A stretch of DNA of 64,000 nucleotides, taken from contig JAVVSR010000003.1 of NCBI GenBank assembly GCA_036654095.1, positions 1-64,000 on the forward strand, in the 5' to 3' direction. Positions within the stretch are counted from its first letter, which is position 1. Every line of letters begins with the position of its first letter. This document shows, piece after piece, positions 1 to 8,525 of this stretch. The notes under the pieces are model-generated. The model saw nothing but the letters and a program-made list of their open reading frames with translations, searched no databases and was not told the DNA's origin. The position numbers and the translations under genes were made by a program. This DNA comes from JAVVSR01 sp036654095 (GTDB taxonomy: Bacteria; Bacillota; Clostridia; Christensenellales; CAG-917).

Positions 1-102
1 AACCCTCAGAACGTGCAGGCCTATCGCCATACGGTCTACGCGCTTCACTTGAACCATCAGAACGTGCAGGCCTATCGCCATACGGTCTACGCGCTTCACT
101 TG
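1..102 (-). repeat. 51-bp tandem repeat coding the helicase tail
   Basis: Two direct copies of a 51-bp unit (1-51 and 52-102) differ at only one base (position 5 versus 56). In the helicase frame each unit codes 17 residues of the pattern SSEARRPYGDRPARSDG, a basic, glycine-rich RNA-binding tail. The preceding tail is related but degenerate. The copy number beyond the window edge cannot be seen. Confidence 0.9.
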
Positions 103-1576
103 ACGCTCCACTCCTTGAGCCATATTCCCTAGGTTTTCTATCGTAAGATGAACCATCACTGCGGCCTCTACTTGCGCTCGACCCAGCTCGTTCACCTGCG
201 ACTTCTATTGCTAACTTGCGTTTGCCTATTTTTAGGCCATTAATAAGTTTAATCTCATCAACTTTTTCAGGAACAACTTCAATAAAGCCAAATATGTCCA
301 TAAGCCTTATTTCAGGTATCTCCCCACGCTTAATATTTGTACTAGCCATAATGTAGTCAGCAAAGGTACTTTCGGTTAAACCGTCCTTAGTGCCTACATT
401 AACAAACATTCTGACAGTATAAACTGCCGATTTCTGCCTGTTTGTTGTAATTGTGTTATCACTTAATCCTTTCAAAACAAGTTCCTCCATAGCGGTCTCG
501 GTATATTTTTCACATTCGCGAATGCGGTGAAAATCTGCCTTAGTAGCGAAGGTGTAGGCGACACCCGATTTTTTTGCACGCGCTGTACGACCAATCCTGT
601 GGAGGTAATACTCATCATTGTTGGGGACATCGTAGTTAAAAATAGCTTCAATATTGTCGACGTCAATGCCACGAGCGGCGACGTCAGTTGCAACCAAAAT
701 ACTGATATTCTTAGCACGATAGCTCCTCATAACAACGTCGCGTTGACGCTGGCGGAGGTCGCCGTGCAAAGCAGAGGCGGTATACCCTAAGCGATTAAGC
801 TCGGTATTTAAATTATCCACGCGTCTTTTAGTATTGCAGAAAACTAAAACAAAGTTATAATTATTTTCCGTCATAATTTGTTGTAGCGCTTCGACTTTGT
901 TTTTTTCAGAAAGTTTAACAAAAAACTGCGCAATATCAGGACGCTCCTCGGCGTCATTAAGCGTAATGGTAACAGGCTCATTTTGATAGTGTGTGGAAAT
1001 TGCTAAAATATCTTTGCTCATTGTTGCAGAAAACATTGTAACCTGAGCGGTGGTGGGTACGGTTTCTAAAATAGTATCAATATCTTCCCTAAACCCCATT
1101 TCGAGCATTTCGTCGGCCTCATCAAGAACGACACTTGTAACTGCCGTCAAGGTTATGGTGTGCCTTCTCAAGTGGTCAAGCAAACGACCGGGAGTACAAA
1201 CTAAAATTTGAGGACGCTTTCTAAGCCCAAACAGTTGCCTGTCAATGTTTTGCCCTCCGTAGATAGCTAAAATCCTTATCCTCTCGACATATGCGCAAAG
1301 CCTTTTCAGCTCGCGTTCGATTTGCATCGCAAGCTCACGCGTGGGACACATAATAATTGCTTGCACCGCAGTGACTTCAACGTCAACCATCTCAATTAGC
1401 GGAATTCCGAATGCGCACGTTTTGCCCGTACCCGTGGGGGCTAAAGCAACGCAATCAGTGTTGTTCAGCATAAGAGGTATAACTTCAGCCTGGACGGGAG
1501 TAGGCTCGGTAAAGCCCATTTCAACAACCGCTTTTAATATACCCTTATTTATTTGTAATTCATCAAATGTTTTCAA
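1..1576 (-). CDS. DEAD-box ATP-dependent RNA helicase (partial, C-terminus beyond window edge)
   Basis: ATP-dependent RNA helicase of the DeaD/CshA type, acting in the cytoplasm on structured RNA (ribosome assembly, mRNA decay). In order: a Q motif near residues 24-32, Walker A APTGTGKT near residue 45, DEAD near residue 151, SAT, and HRIGRTAR near residue 325. From about 383 to 457 there is a DbpA-type RNA-binding domain (VNVGTKDG and FGFIEVVP segments). After that comes a Gly/Ser/Arg-rich basic tail that is still open at the edge. The start is a TTG at 1576 with an AAAGGAG ribosome binding site six bases upstream; no in-frame ATG fits as well. The family is certain. The exact orthologue (cshA or deaD) is not. 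Confidence 0.93.
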   Translation of the reverse strand, partial: MKTFDELQINKGILKAVVEMGFTEPTPVQAEVIPLMLNNTDCVALAPTGTGKTCAFGIPLIEMVDVEVTAVQAIIMCPTRELAMQIERELKRLCAYVERIRILAIYGGQNIDRQLFGLRKRPQILVCTPGRLLDHLRRHTITLTAVTSVVLDEADEMLEMGFREDIDTILETVPTTAQVTMFSATMSKDILAISTHYQNEPVTITLNDAEERPDIAQFFVKLSEKNKVEALQQIMTENNYNFVLVFCNTKRRVDNLNTELNRLGYTASALHGDLRQRQRDVVMRSYRAKNISILVATDVAARGIDVDNIEAIFNYDVPNNDEYYLHRIGRTARAKKSGVAYTFATKADFHRIRECEKYTETAMEELVLKGLSDNTITTNRQKSAVYTVRMFVNVGTKDGLTESTFADYIMASTNIKRGEIPEIRLMDIFGFIEVVPEKVDEIKLINGLKIGKRKLAIEVAGERAGSSASRGRSDGSSYDRKPREYGSRSGASSEARRPYGDRPARSDGSSEARRPYGDRPARSEG

Positions 1577-1744
1577 AAAATCTCCTTTATGTAAAAAAGC
1601 CGCAACTATATGGTGTAAATCTCGCCATATTGTTACAGCCGTCAAACACTTTCTTTATAAACGCATTGTAACACATAATATTAAAATAGCAATCGTTTTT
1701 TCATTAATTGGTATTTATTTTTTAAAAATAAGTAGAATTTATGT

Positions 1745-2260
1745 ATGGAAACAAACTTATATATTAAAAAAATCCGAATAACGGAGTGTTTGAGTTTTAT
1801 TTTTTGTCTTTTTTTCAGTTTTCTTAGCCACTTTTTATACGAGTGGACAAACGAATGTAGCTTAATTGCTACGCTAGTCCCAATTAGCGAAAGCGTTTGG
1901 GAACATGCAAAGTTATTGTTTATGCCCTTCTTTTTCTTTTCATTCGCCGAATATTTGATTATTAAAGACGCGCGTAACTATGTAGTCGCCAAGTGTGTGC
2001 CTCTTATATTTTGCACACCTGTTATGATAATGTTATTTTACACTTATTCAGGAGTAATTGGGCGACATATACTTTGGGTTGATATAACAATTAGCACATT
2101 TACAATAATTATTATGCACCTATTTAGTTACAAGTATTTGCTTAAAAAACAAATAAAAAAGCAACTGTGGTTATTAATAATAACAGTTGCTATGTTTATT
2201 TTATTTTTGATATTTACCTATTTTGCTCCAAACATACCGCTTTTTATATCGTACGATTAA
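1745..2260 (+). CDS. DUF6512-like integral membrane protein
   Basis: 171-residue membrane protein with about five hydrophobic segments. The early block SHFLYEWTNE followed by ISESVWEHAKLLFMPFFF matches my memory of the DUF6512 family (a conserved ESVWEH in the first loop). The function of that family is unknown. No good ribosome binding site precedes the ATG at 1745, so the start is uncertain. It is divergent from the helicase and stands alone. The GC content is lower than in the neighbouring metabolic genes. Confidence 0.7.
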   Translation: METNLYIKKIRITECLSFIFCLFFSFLSHFLYEWTNECSLIATLVPISESVWEHAKLLFMPFFFFSFAEYLIIKDARNYVVAKCVPLIFCTPVMIMLFYTYSGVIGRHILWVDITISTFTIIIMHLFSYKYLLKKQIKKQLWLLIITVAMFILFLIFTYFAPNIPLFISYD

Positions 2261-2365
2261 TTGTGTACACATTAAAAAATCTAAGTGTAAACTAATTTAG
2301 AGGACATGGCGACTTGTAATTGATACGCTATAACATCTATAAATAATGTTACGTCACATTAATGC

Positions 2366-2776
2366 CTAGTAAACTAATTTTGATATAATAAAGCAAATCC
2401 AAAGCGCGACAATAAACCCACCCTCGGCAGGAATGGCTAGCTTTGTGTACGGACATTTCCAACCTTTGTCGATAAATGTGAAAATAGTTCTAGTAAAAAA
2501 TACTGTATTTGAAAAAAACAAACCGCCAATTAGCGAATACATTGGATGTCCGCTTAGCCACAAAAACGCAAGAAAACCTGCCAACGCCAATGATATTCCG
2601 CCATAGTAAACACGAATTTCAGTAACGCCTGCGTTATCAACTGGCTTGACAGCAAAACTTTCGCAGTACTTTAATGGTTTAAATCCAAATGTAAAAAACA
2701 TACCCACAAAGTAACAGCATAAACCGAGCGTAGCGATAGAGGCTGGAATATCGCTCATAAAAATTGTTTTAATCAT
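2366..2776 (-). CDS. DUF4345-like small membrane protein
   Basis: 136-residue protein with four predicted membrane helices (about residues 10-30, 55-75, 80-95 and 115-135). The central YYGGISLALAGFLAFLW segment resembles DUF4345-type proteins, which have no known function. The ATG at 2776 is preceded by AGGAG at normal spacing, so the start is secure. It is co-directional with the DUF3784/DUF1893 pair, 117 bases away, and may be read through from it. The family name is a tentative match from the conserved YYGG segment. Confidence 0.6.
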   Translation of the reverse strand: MIKTIFMSDIPASIATLGLCCYFVGMFFTFGFKPLKYCESFAVKPVDNAGVTEIRVYYGGISLALAGFLAFLWLSGHPMYSLIGGLFFSNTVFFTRTIFTFIDKGWKCPYTKLAIPAEGGFIVALWICFIISKLVY

Positions 2777-2893
2777 TATTTCTCCTAATTGGCACTTTAT
2801 GCGCCTATTTTTATTAAATTAATTATCAATTTGTTTATTTTCTTTTTTTCTTAATCAATATTTCCATTGTTAATTTCATTATTTTTTATATTT

Positions 2894-3334
2894 TTATTTC
2901 TCGTTATTTGCTTGGTCGTTACCCTCAGCCTTTTTATATGTTTGACTTTTTATAAACTTTTCTGAAAGCAAAACGGCTTGTTTTTGCGCTACTCTAATTT
3001 TCTTATTTGTGCTTATAAATATTAACCCTAAAATTAAAACCGCCGCTAATAAACCAAAGCCTACATATTGCAAAACTGTATTTTCATTAGACACTGCAAA
3101 TATTACAAGCGTGATTGTAATATTTAAACACATTATAAATATACTCACCGCGCGACATAATACAAGTTCATACTTTTTTGCCTCGCCGCCCTTCGCCTTG
3201 TAGTTGTAGCCCGAAATAAACACGCTGCCTTTACCAAAAAATAAAGCTATCGACAAACTGCTCATTGTCGCAAAAACAACCGCCATAATTATATATCCAG
3301 CGATATTAACATTTATACTAGCAAGAAAATTCAT
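2894..3334 (-). CDS. DUF3784-like membrane protein
   Basis: 146-residue protein with three hydrophobic stretches. Between the first and second is FFGKGSVFISGYNYKAKGGEAKKYE followed by a CRAVS helix start, broken here as GKGS, SGYN and KYE. This arrangement is typical of DUF3784, a small membrane family of unknown role common in Firmicutes. The C-terminal 35 residues are hydrophilic and probably cytoplasmic. A GAGGT ribosome binding site overlaps the end of the DUF1893 gene. Only four bases separate the two, so they form one transcript. Confidence 0.65.
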   Translation of the reverse strand: MNFLASINVNIAGYIIMAVVFATMSSLSIALFFGKGSVFISGYNYKAKGGEAKKYELVLCRAVSIFIMCLNITITLVIFAVSNENTVLQYVGFGLLAAVLILGLIFISTNKKIRVAQKQAVLLSEKFIKSQTYKKAEGNDQANNEK

Positions 3335-3338
3335 TTAA

Positions 3339-3734
3339 CTACCTCACAACAGCTTGTTTAAGCGTTTTATATGCCTCATCGGGATTTAATAAATTTAAGC
3401 AAAGCCGTTCCATTGGACACTGCCCGTCACCTGCTCGATTTTCAATGTACGAAACCTCTAAATCAGCCTCATACTTGATTTCGTGAGTCACAAAGACATC
3501 TTTAGCATACTTTGATATAACCCTCGTATACACCTCGCGTACGCCTCCATAGACCATCAACAATGCGGCCGCCTTCCCGATAACTCTATCAGCGACATAG
3601 GCGTTACTAAGCCCACCATTTTCATCAAGTTGTATAAGCAATGGTAAAATTCCGCTTTCGCTATACGTAAAAGTTTTATCCTCTTTCACAACTATACAGC
3701 TATATTTTAAAAGCAGTTCCTTAATATTATCCAT
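3339..3734 (-). CDS. DUF1893 domain protein (cytidine-deaminase-like fold)
   Basis: 131-residue cytoplasmic protein matching DUF1893, a family placed in the cytidine deaminase superfamily. Diagnostic pieces are DRVIGKAAALLMVYGGV near residues 45-61 and NRAGDGQCPMERLC near residues 100-113, the latter carrying the conserved Cys-Pro-Met-Glu. A metal-dependent deaminase-like role is possible, but no substrate is known. It is the first gene of a two-gene transcript with the DUF3784-like membrane protein. The upstream spacer runs to the pntB terminator, so it has its own promoter. Confidence 0.8.
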   Translation of the reverse strand: MDNIKELLLKYSCIVVKEDKTFTYSESGILPLLIQLDENGGLSNAYVADRVIGKAAALLMVYGGVREVYTRVISKYAKDVFVTHEIKYEADLEVSYIENRAGDGQCPMERLCLNLLNPDEAYKTLKQAVVR

Positions 3735-3862
3735 TTAACCTCAGTTTTATTTAAATTAATCAAAATATCGCCCTTATAATAAAATACAATATTGGGACTA
3801 CATTTAACTTTTAACTTTTTTATAAACATATTATATCAAAAAATATGAATTTTTACAAACAA

Positions 3863-3887
3863 AAAGCCGCACTTTTTGTGCGGCTTT
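3863..3887 (-). terminator. Rho-independent terminator of pntB
   Basis: Ten-base-pair perfect stem AAAGCCGCAC / GTGCGGCTTT with a five-base loop. On the reverse strand it is followed by TTGTTTG. It lies 14 bases after the pntB stop codon. Confidence 0.88.
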
Positions 3888-3900
3888 AAAATTTGTTCTA

Positions 3901-4741
3901 CTACTCCAATTCGGAAATAAATTTAGCCAATGTTTCTGCTGCGTTTCCTAAATACTTTGTAACTCCGCTTTCACGTGTGTACAACGGATTTTNNNNNNNN
4001 NNNNNNNNNNNNNNNNNNNNNNNNNNNNNNNNNNNNNNNNNNNNNNNNNNNNNNNNNNNNNNNNNNNNNNNNNNNNNNNNNNNNNNNNNNNNGTTGCGCT
4101 TGCGCTATCGCCATACCATAACCGGGTACTATAATTACATTTTTAGCTGTCTTTAAAGATGCGGCTGGATTAGCTTTAACCTCAACGGCCTTTGTTTCCA
4201 CCTCGGTCGTTTCGGGCTTATCAATATCCGCAATAAATGTAGCCAATGTTTCAGCTGCGTTTCCTAAATACTTTGTAACTCCGCTTTCACGGGTGTACAA
4301 CGGATTTTCAACGCCTGCGTATCCTGGCTTTAAATCATAGTTAAATATAAATACATTTTTGCATTTATCAACAGAAAGTACAGGCATACCATATATTGGA
4401 GTGCCTACCGCTTCACGAGCAGCAGGGTTCATAACGTCATTCGCGCCTACCACGATTGTCGCATCTACTTTCTCAAACTCGGGATTGATGTCGTCCATTT
4501 CATACAAATCTTCATAGTCAACGTCAGCTTCGCACAAAAGTACGTTCATATGCCCCGGCATACGTCCTGCAACAGGGTGTACTGCATATTTAATTTTTGT
4601 TCCGTTTGCGGTAAGTTTATCGGCTAATTGCTTAACAAGATGTTGCGCTTGCGCTATCGCCATACCGTAACCGGGTACTATAATTACATTTTTAGCTGTC
4701 TTTAAAGATGCGGCAGGATTAGTTTTAACCTCAACGGCTTT
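3901..4741 (-). repeat. 549-bp in-frame tandem repeat (PntB linker plus domain III)
   Basis: Copy 1 (4193-4741) and copy 2 (4192 down to 3901, interrupted by the gap) are offset by exactly 549 bases, or 183 codons. The readable parts are near-identical but carry scattered substitutions, some synonymous. The repeat includes the linker KAVEVK(T/A)NPAASLKTAKN. The differences argue against one copy being read twice by the assembler. Confidence 0.88.
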
Positions 4742-6028
4742 ATCTTCAACCAAAGTAGCTTTAGGCGTAACATTAGCCACTTCTTTATTTTTTACACTAG
4801 GTTGGGCAGATGTCTTTCCCAATAAAATATCCATAATTTTACGGTTCATTGACCTGCACATAATTTGTGTTAGAAGCAAGCCAGACGCGCCTACGATACC
4901 GCCAACGGCAACCAATAGCAAATCGTTAATAGCTAGACCGGCAATAGCTCCGGCAACACCGCTAAACGAGTTAAGCAATGAAATAGTTATTGGCATATCT
5001 GCGCCACCAACGCGGATAGCGAAAATATAGCCAAAGAAACCTGACAATAGGAATGTTAAAATCGCGAACACTATTGGCAACGCTGATGTTGCGCCTTTGC
5101 TTAAAACAACAAACACCACAAACAAAACAACCGAAACCAATGTAGCAAGTAAGCTACCCGTAGTCATTGTCCGATGGAATTTATAAATCACTGGTTTTTG
5201 CGGTAAAATTTTATGAAGTTTGCCCGCTGCGACCAAACTGCCTGTCAATGTAAGCATACCAACAGCAGATGCTAGCGCAGATGTAGTGCTTGAAAAAGCG
5301 TCGGTAGCAGTGCCAATACCAAACATAGCAAATCCGCCGACTATTGCAGAAGCCGCGCCGCCAAGTCCGTTAAGCAAAGCGACCATTTGGGGCATTTGAA
5401 TCATTTTCACTTTAGCCGCTAGGTAATAGCCAACGACCGTGCCAATAACCATACCAACATAAAGGGTCCATATTGGAAGAATGCCATTATAAATAAGCGT
5501 AAGTATGATGCCTAAAAGCATACAAATACCGCTAAGTTTGTTACCAATAGGTGACAGTTTAACCTTGCTCATAAGAGCTATGCCCTCGAGAACGCCTAAG
5601 GAAAGCGCAGCGCAAAGAGCATAATAAATATACTGCCTGTACGCGATAGGAGCAAAGAACAAGTAAACAATACCAGCAACAACGATAGCAGACCCAACAA
5701 CAATAAGGGTGTTAATGAGCTTTGCTTTTTCATCGGCTTTTTTAGCAATCATTTTCAACATTCTGTCGGTAACGGCAAACCCACCAACTACGTTGACCAT
5801 AGCAAGCGCGATAGCGAAAACTCCCAACAGCGCGGACAAAATAATGCTGACTTGCGAAAATGCGATAGCAGACGCAGTTAGCGCGCCTAAAACGGTTACG
5901 CCACTTAGCGCGTTCATACCCGACATAAGCGGAGTATGCAGTAGGCTTGGAACATTGTTGATTAGCTTGTATCCTACGATAGTGGCCACAACAAAAACGG
6001 CAAGCAATACATATTGAATAATATCCAT
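3901..6028 (-). CDS. pntB: NAD(P) transhydrogenase beta subunit with fused dIIa and duplicated domain III (interrupted by assembly gap)
   Basis: Membrane subunit of the proton-translocating transhydrogenase (NADH + NADP to NAD + NADPH). Residues 1-90 match the small dIIa membrane domain (LHTPLMSGMNALSG), normally a separate or PntA-borne piece. Next comes dIIb with many helices (LLNGLGGAASAIVG; LLNSFSGVAGAIAG). Soluble NADP-binding domain III then occurs twice: copy 1 at residues 430-612 (VPGYGMAIAQAQ, GRMPGHMN, YAGVENPLY) and copy 2 from residue 613. Copy 2 is cut by 100 Ns, but its tail NPLYTRESG is visible and ends in TAG at 3901. If copy 2 lacks the same 333 bases, the frame closes and the protein has about 786 residues. 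The start is the ATG at 6028 with GTGAGG upstream. Confidence 0.93.
3993..4092. other. Assembly gap (100 N) inside pntB
   Basis: A run of exactly 100 Ns, the usual placeholder for a gap of unknown size. It sits inside the second copy of the PntB domain III repeat. By alignment to copy 1, the missing piece should be about 333 bases (the equivalent of 4309-4641). Confidence 0.95.
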
Positions 6029-6054
6029 ATCAAACCTCACATAGTCTTATCCGT

Positions 6055-6085
6055 AAAATTCTCCTGCAGGTGGCAAGAGAATTTT
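6055..6085. other. Intercistronic stem-loop between pntA and pntB
   Basis: Nine-base-pair perfect stem AAAATTCTC / GAGAATTTT with a 13-base loop in the 122-base spacer. There is no T run on the reverse strand, so it is more likely an mRNA processing or stability element than a terminator. Confidence 0.4.
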
Positions 6086-6150
6086 AGGTAAGATTTTAAT
6101 TAGTATTTATAATAACGATAAAATAATACTTTAAACATCAATAGGTAGTA

Positions 6151-7311
6151 TTAAAGACCCATAGCCTCTTTAGCGCCAGCGTGAACGATTTCGCCATTTA
6201 ATGTAACAAGAATTGAAGTAACGATTTCGTCATTCATATCAAGCACAACTTTGCCATCGTGATTTAAGAACTTTAAAAGGTTGTAAATGTTGTTTGCAAA
6301 CATCCAAGTTGAGCTTGTGGGAAGCATACCGGGGATATTTTTAATGCCCTCGATAACAACACCGTGCTTCTTATCGCGGATACCAGGAGTAGTAATAGCG
6401 CAGTTGCCGCCTTGGTCAACGGAAATATCAATAATTGCGCTGCCGGGAGCCATTGTCTTTACCATCTCGTCTGTTAAAAGAACGGGAGCGAGCTTGCCTT
6501 GTAATAGAGCTGAACAGAAAATGATATCAGCTTTTGAAACAGCATCAGCCAAATGAGCGCGTTCTTTAACTAGCCATTCTTCTGAAAGTTTCATAGCGTG
6601 TTTTCCATCGGGAGCAACGGCAATTTCCTTAGGAACGCCTGTATCAATAATTTTTGCGCCGAGTGATGCCGATTGTTCATTAGCCTCGGGACGGATATCT
6701 GCAGCGTATACAACCGCGCCCAAAGATTTTGCAGTAGCAACAGCGCGAAGACCAGCAACACCTGTGCCAATAACCAATACGTTAGAGGGCTTAATAACGC
6801 CAACTGCTGTGCCGATAAGAGGCAAAAATTTACCGATATCGCTTGCGCCCATAAGAATACCTTTATAACCAGCGCAAGTACTCATTGATGACAAAGCATC
6901 CATACTTTGTGCGCGTGAGATACGAGGAATACCATCAAGTGTCAAACCAATAACGCCTTTCTTAGCCATATTTTTAACCATAGCGTGGTTTACAGGTGAC
7001 GCGGGATGAATAAAGGTAATAAGATATTGACCTTTGTGCATCATATCAATTTCGTGCAATTTTTTTTGTTCATTAAACAAAGGCTCCTTAACTTTTAAAA
7101 TAACCTCAGCCTTTTCATAAATTTCAGCAGGGTCGGCAATCATTGTTGCACCAGCCGCTACATATGCTGCGTCGGGATAATATGAACCTTCGCCTGCGCC
7201 GATTTCAAATAAAACAGTCATGCCGTCGGCTACCATTTTTTTAACTGTTTCAGGGGTTGCTGCTACACGAGCTTCGTCGTGCATAATTTCTTTTGGAACA
7301 CCTACTATCAT
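6151..7311 (-). CDS. pntA: NAD(P) transhydrogenase alpha subunit, NAD-binding domain I
   Basis: Soluble NAD(H)-binding subunit (dI) of the proton-translocating transhydrogenase, docking on the membrane subunit. The 386 residues match the PntAA form: VPKEIMHDEARVAATPETV at the N-terminus, a Rossmann VLVIGTGVAGLRAVATAKSLGA near residue 180, and the mobile-loop region further on. It has no C-terminal membrane helices, consistent with dIIa being fused to pntB. The related alanine dehydrogenases are shorter and lack this genomic partner. The start has AGGAGAG eight bases upstream. It is co-directional with pntB (122-base spacer) and preceded by an Lrp/AsnC gene. Confidence 0.95.
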   Translation of the reverse strand: MIVGVPKEIMHDEARVAATPETVKKMVADGMTVLFEIGAGEGSYYPDAAYVAAGATMIADPAEIYEKAEVILKVKEPLFNEQKKLHEIDMMHKGQYLITFIHPASPVNHAMVKNMAKKGVIGLTLDGIPRISRAQSMDALSSMSTCAGYKGILMGASDIGKFLPLIGTAVGVIKPSNVLVIGTGVAGLRAVATAKSLGAVVYAADIRPEANEQSASLGAKIIDTGVPKEIAVAPDGKHAMKLSEEWLVKERAHLADAVSKADIIFCSALLQGKLAPVLLTDEMVKTMAPGSAIIDISVDQGGNCAITTPGIRDKKHGVVIEGIKNIPGMLPTSSTWMFANNIYNLLKFLNHDGKVVLDMNDEIVTSILVTLNGEIVHAGAKEAMGL

Positions 7312-7369
7312 TTTTCTCTCCTATTTTGGCACTAAGCCATTGTTTTTTATTTGAAGGGTTGCCCCTAGA

Positions 7370-7825
7370 TTACTTTTTTGCTTTAAGCGGAATTGCATAT
7401 TCGTTTTTCTGAGTGCTTAAAACGATATTGGTTTTAGTTTTTGAAACACCCGGAATACTTTTAATGCAGTTAAGTACACCTTCTAGCGTGTGCGTATTAT
7501 CGGTAATAACTTTTAAAAGATAGTCAAAATCGCCCGCTATATACAAACATTCCGTAATATGATGATTTTGCATAACTTCTGAAACAAAGCCGTCATTATA
7601 CTTTGGATGGTCAATAGCAACACTCATCATTGCGATTACATCTTTATTAAGTTTTTGCGCATCTAAAATAGCCGTATAGCCCTTAATAGTGCCGTTATTT
7701 TCAAGTTTTTTAATGCGCTCAATAACCGCGCTTGTCGATAGCTTTACCGTTTCCGCAATTTCAGAAGCGTTAGCGCGCGCATTTTTAGATAAACAGCTTA
7801 AAATTTTGATGTCGATAGTATCCAT
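7370..7825 (-). CDS. Lrp/AsnC family transcriptional regulator
   Basis: 151-residue DNA-binding regulator. The N-terminal winged helix is at residues 3-60 (DIKILSCLSKNARANASEIAETV, then SAVIERIKKLENNGTIKGY, split here), and the C-terminal RAM effector-binding domain spans about 65-145 (GDFDYLLKV). The family usually binds amino acids and forms octamers. It sits 58 bases upstream of pntA in the same direction, so it may control or be co-transcribed with the transhydrogenase. Two inverted repeats upstream (7942-7988) are candidate binding sites. An AAGG ribosome binding site lies about ten bases before the ATG. Confidence 0.92.
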   Translation of the reverse strand: MDTIDIKILSCLSKNARANASEIAETVKLSTSAVIERIKKLENNGTIKGYTAILDAQKLNKDVIAMMSVAIDHPKYNDGFVSEVMQNHHITECLYIAGDFDYLLKVITDNTHTLEGVLNCIKSIPGVSKTKTNIVLSTQKNEYAIPLKAKK

Positions 7826-7941
7826 TAAAACAAACCTTATATTGATTATTTTAAATAGTAATTGCTGAAAAAATGTATTTTCTAATTACACCAATATTTT
7901 ATCATTGAACTTATTATTTGTAAACTGTTTTTAATCACATT

Positions 7942-7988
7942 ACCAAAAAGATTTTGGTGACAACGTATTCTCGCCGAAATATTTTCGG
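7942..7988. promoter_or_regulatory. Pair of inverted repeats upstream of the lrp-type gene
   Basis: ACCAAAAAGATTTTGGT (7942-7958) and CCGAAATATTTTCGG (7974-7988) are two perfect short palindromes. Their centres are 31 bases apart, close to three DNA turns, and they lie 120-165 bases upstream of the Lrp/AsnC start. Phased palindromes suit an oligomeric Lrp-type protein. That they are its own operators is inference. Confidence 0.4.
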
Positions 7989-8340
7989 TAAACAAATTGT
8001 TTCAAACGATAATTTTGTTTGACAACGTAATTGGTTTGTCCAATATTATCAAAAAAATTCCATAAAAAGACTGCTTTTTCACATTAAAAAATATTTTAAA
8101 TTTTTAACCAAAAATAACCGTTTTTTTCCTGCATATTTGCGCGCGCATTTTTTATATAAAACAACATAAAAAAAATTGCCATTTAGCCTTAAAATTCAAA
8201 CAATTTGTTTAATTTTCATGCCAAATCACACTAAAAAATTGCTCTGTTTTATCATCGTTTTACTTTAAAACTTGTATCCGACTAAAACAAAACTTTATTT
8301 GCTTATTATTCATCTGTTTTTTAATAAAATAATTGAAAGT
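7989..8340. other. AT-rich intergenic stretch, no gene seen
   Basis: Stop codons are frequent in all frames and homopolymer A/T runs dominate. The segment near 8255-8280 (TTTTACTTTAAAACTTGTA) looks like a degenerate outlying copy of the adjacent 44-bp repeats. Nothing else is recognised. Confidence 0.6.
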
Positions 8341-8490
8341 AATAAAATTATCCGCATTTCACTTTAAACTACAAGTTGTAAAAACAATAAAATTATCCGC
8401 ATTTCACTTTAAACTACAATTTGTAAAGTAATAAAATAATTCGTATTTCACTTTAAACTACAATTTGTAAAATAATAAAATTAAGCGCTA
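8341..8490. repeat. 44/45-bp tandem repeat array with palindromic cores
   Basis: Three full copies, starting at 8341, 8386 and 8430, and a partial fourth at 8474. Each has AATAAAATTATCCGCATTTC followed by ACTTTAAACTACAA(G/T)TTGTA. The core TACAA-N-TTGTA is palindromic in every full copy, so the array presents three evenly spaced protein-binding-like sites at about four-turn spacing. It lacks the unique spacers of a CRISPR array. Confidence 0.85.
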
Positions 8491-8525
8491 GATTACACGT
8501 ATATTTTTGTAGGCAGTTTTAAATA

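Noticed and set aside
1341..1781. Forward open frame of 146 codons opposite the helicase start
   Set aside because: Mostly antisense to the helicase, with no ribosome binding site; the real forward gene starts at 1745 in another frame.
8341..8490. CRISPR array
   Set aside because: The units follow each other without unique spacers and there are no cas genes; it is a plain tandem repeat.
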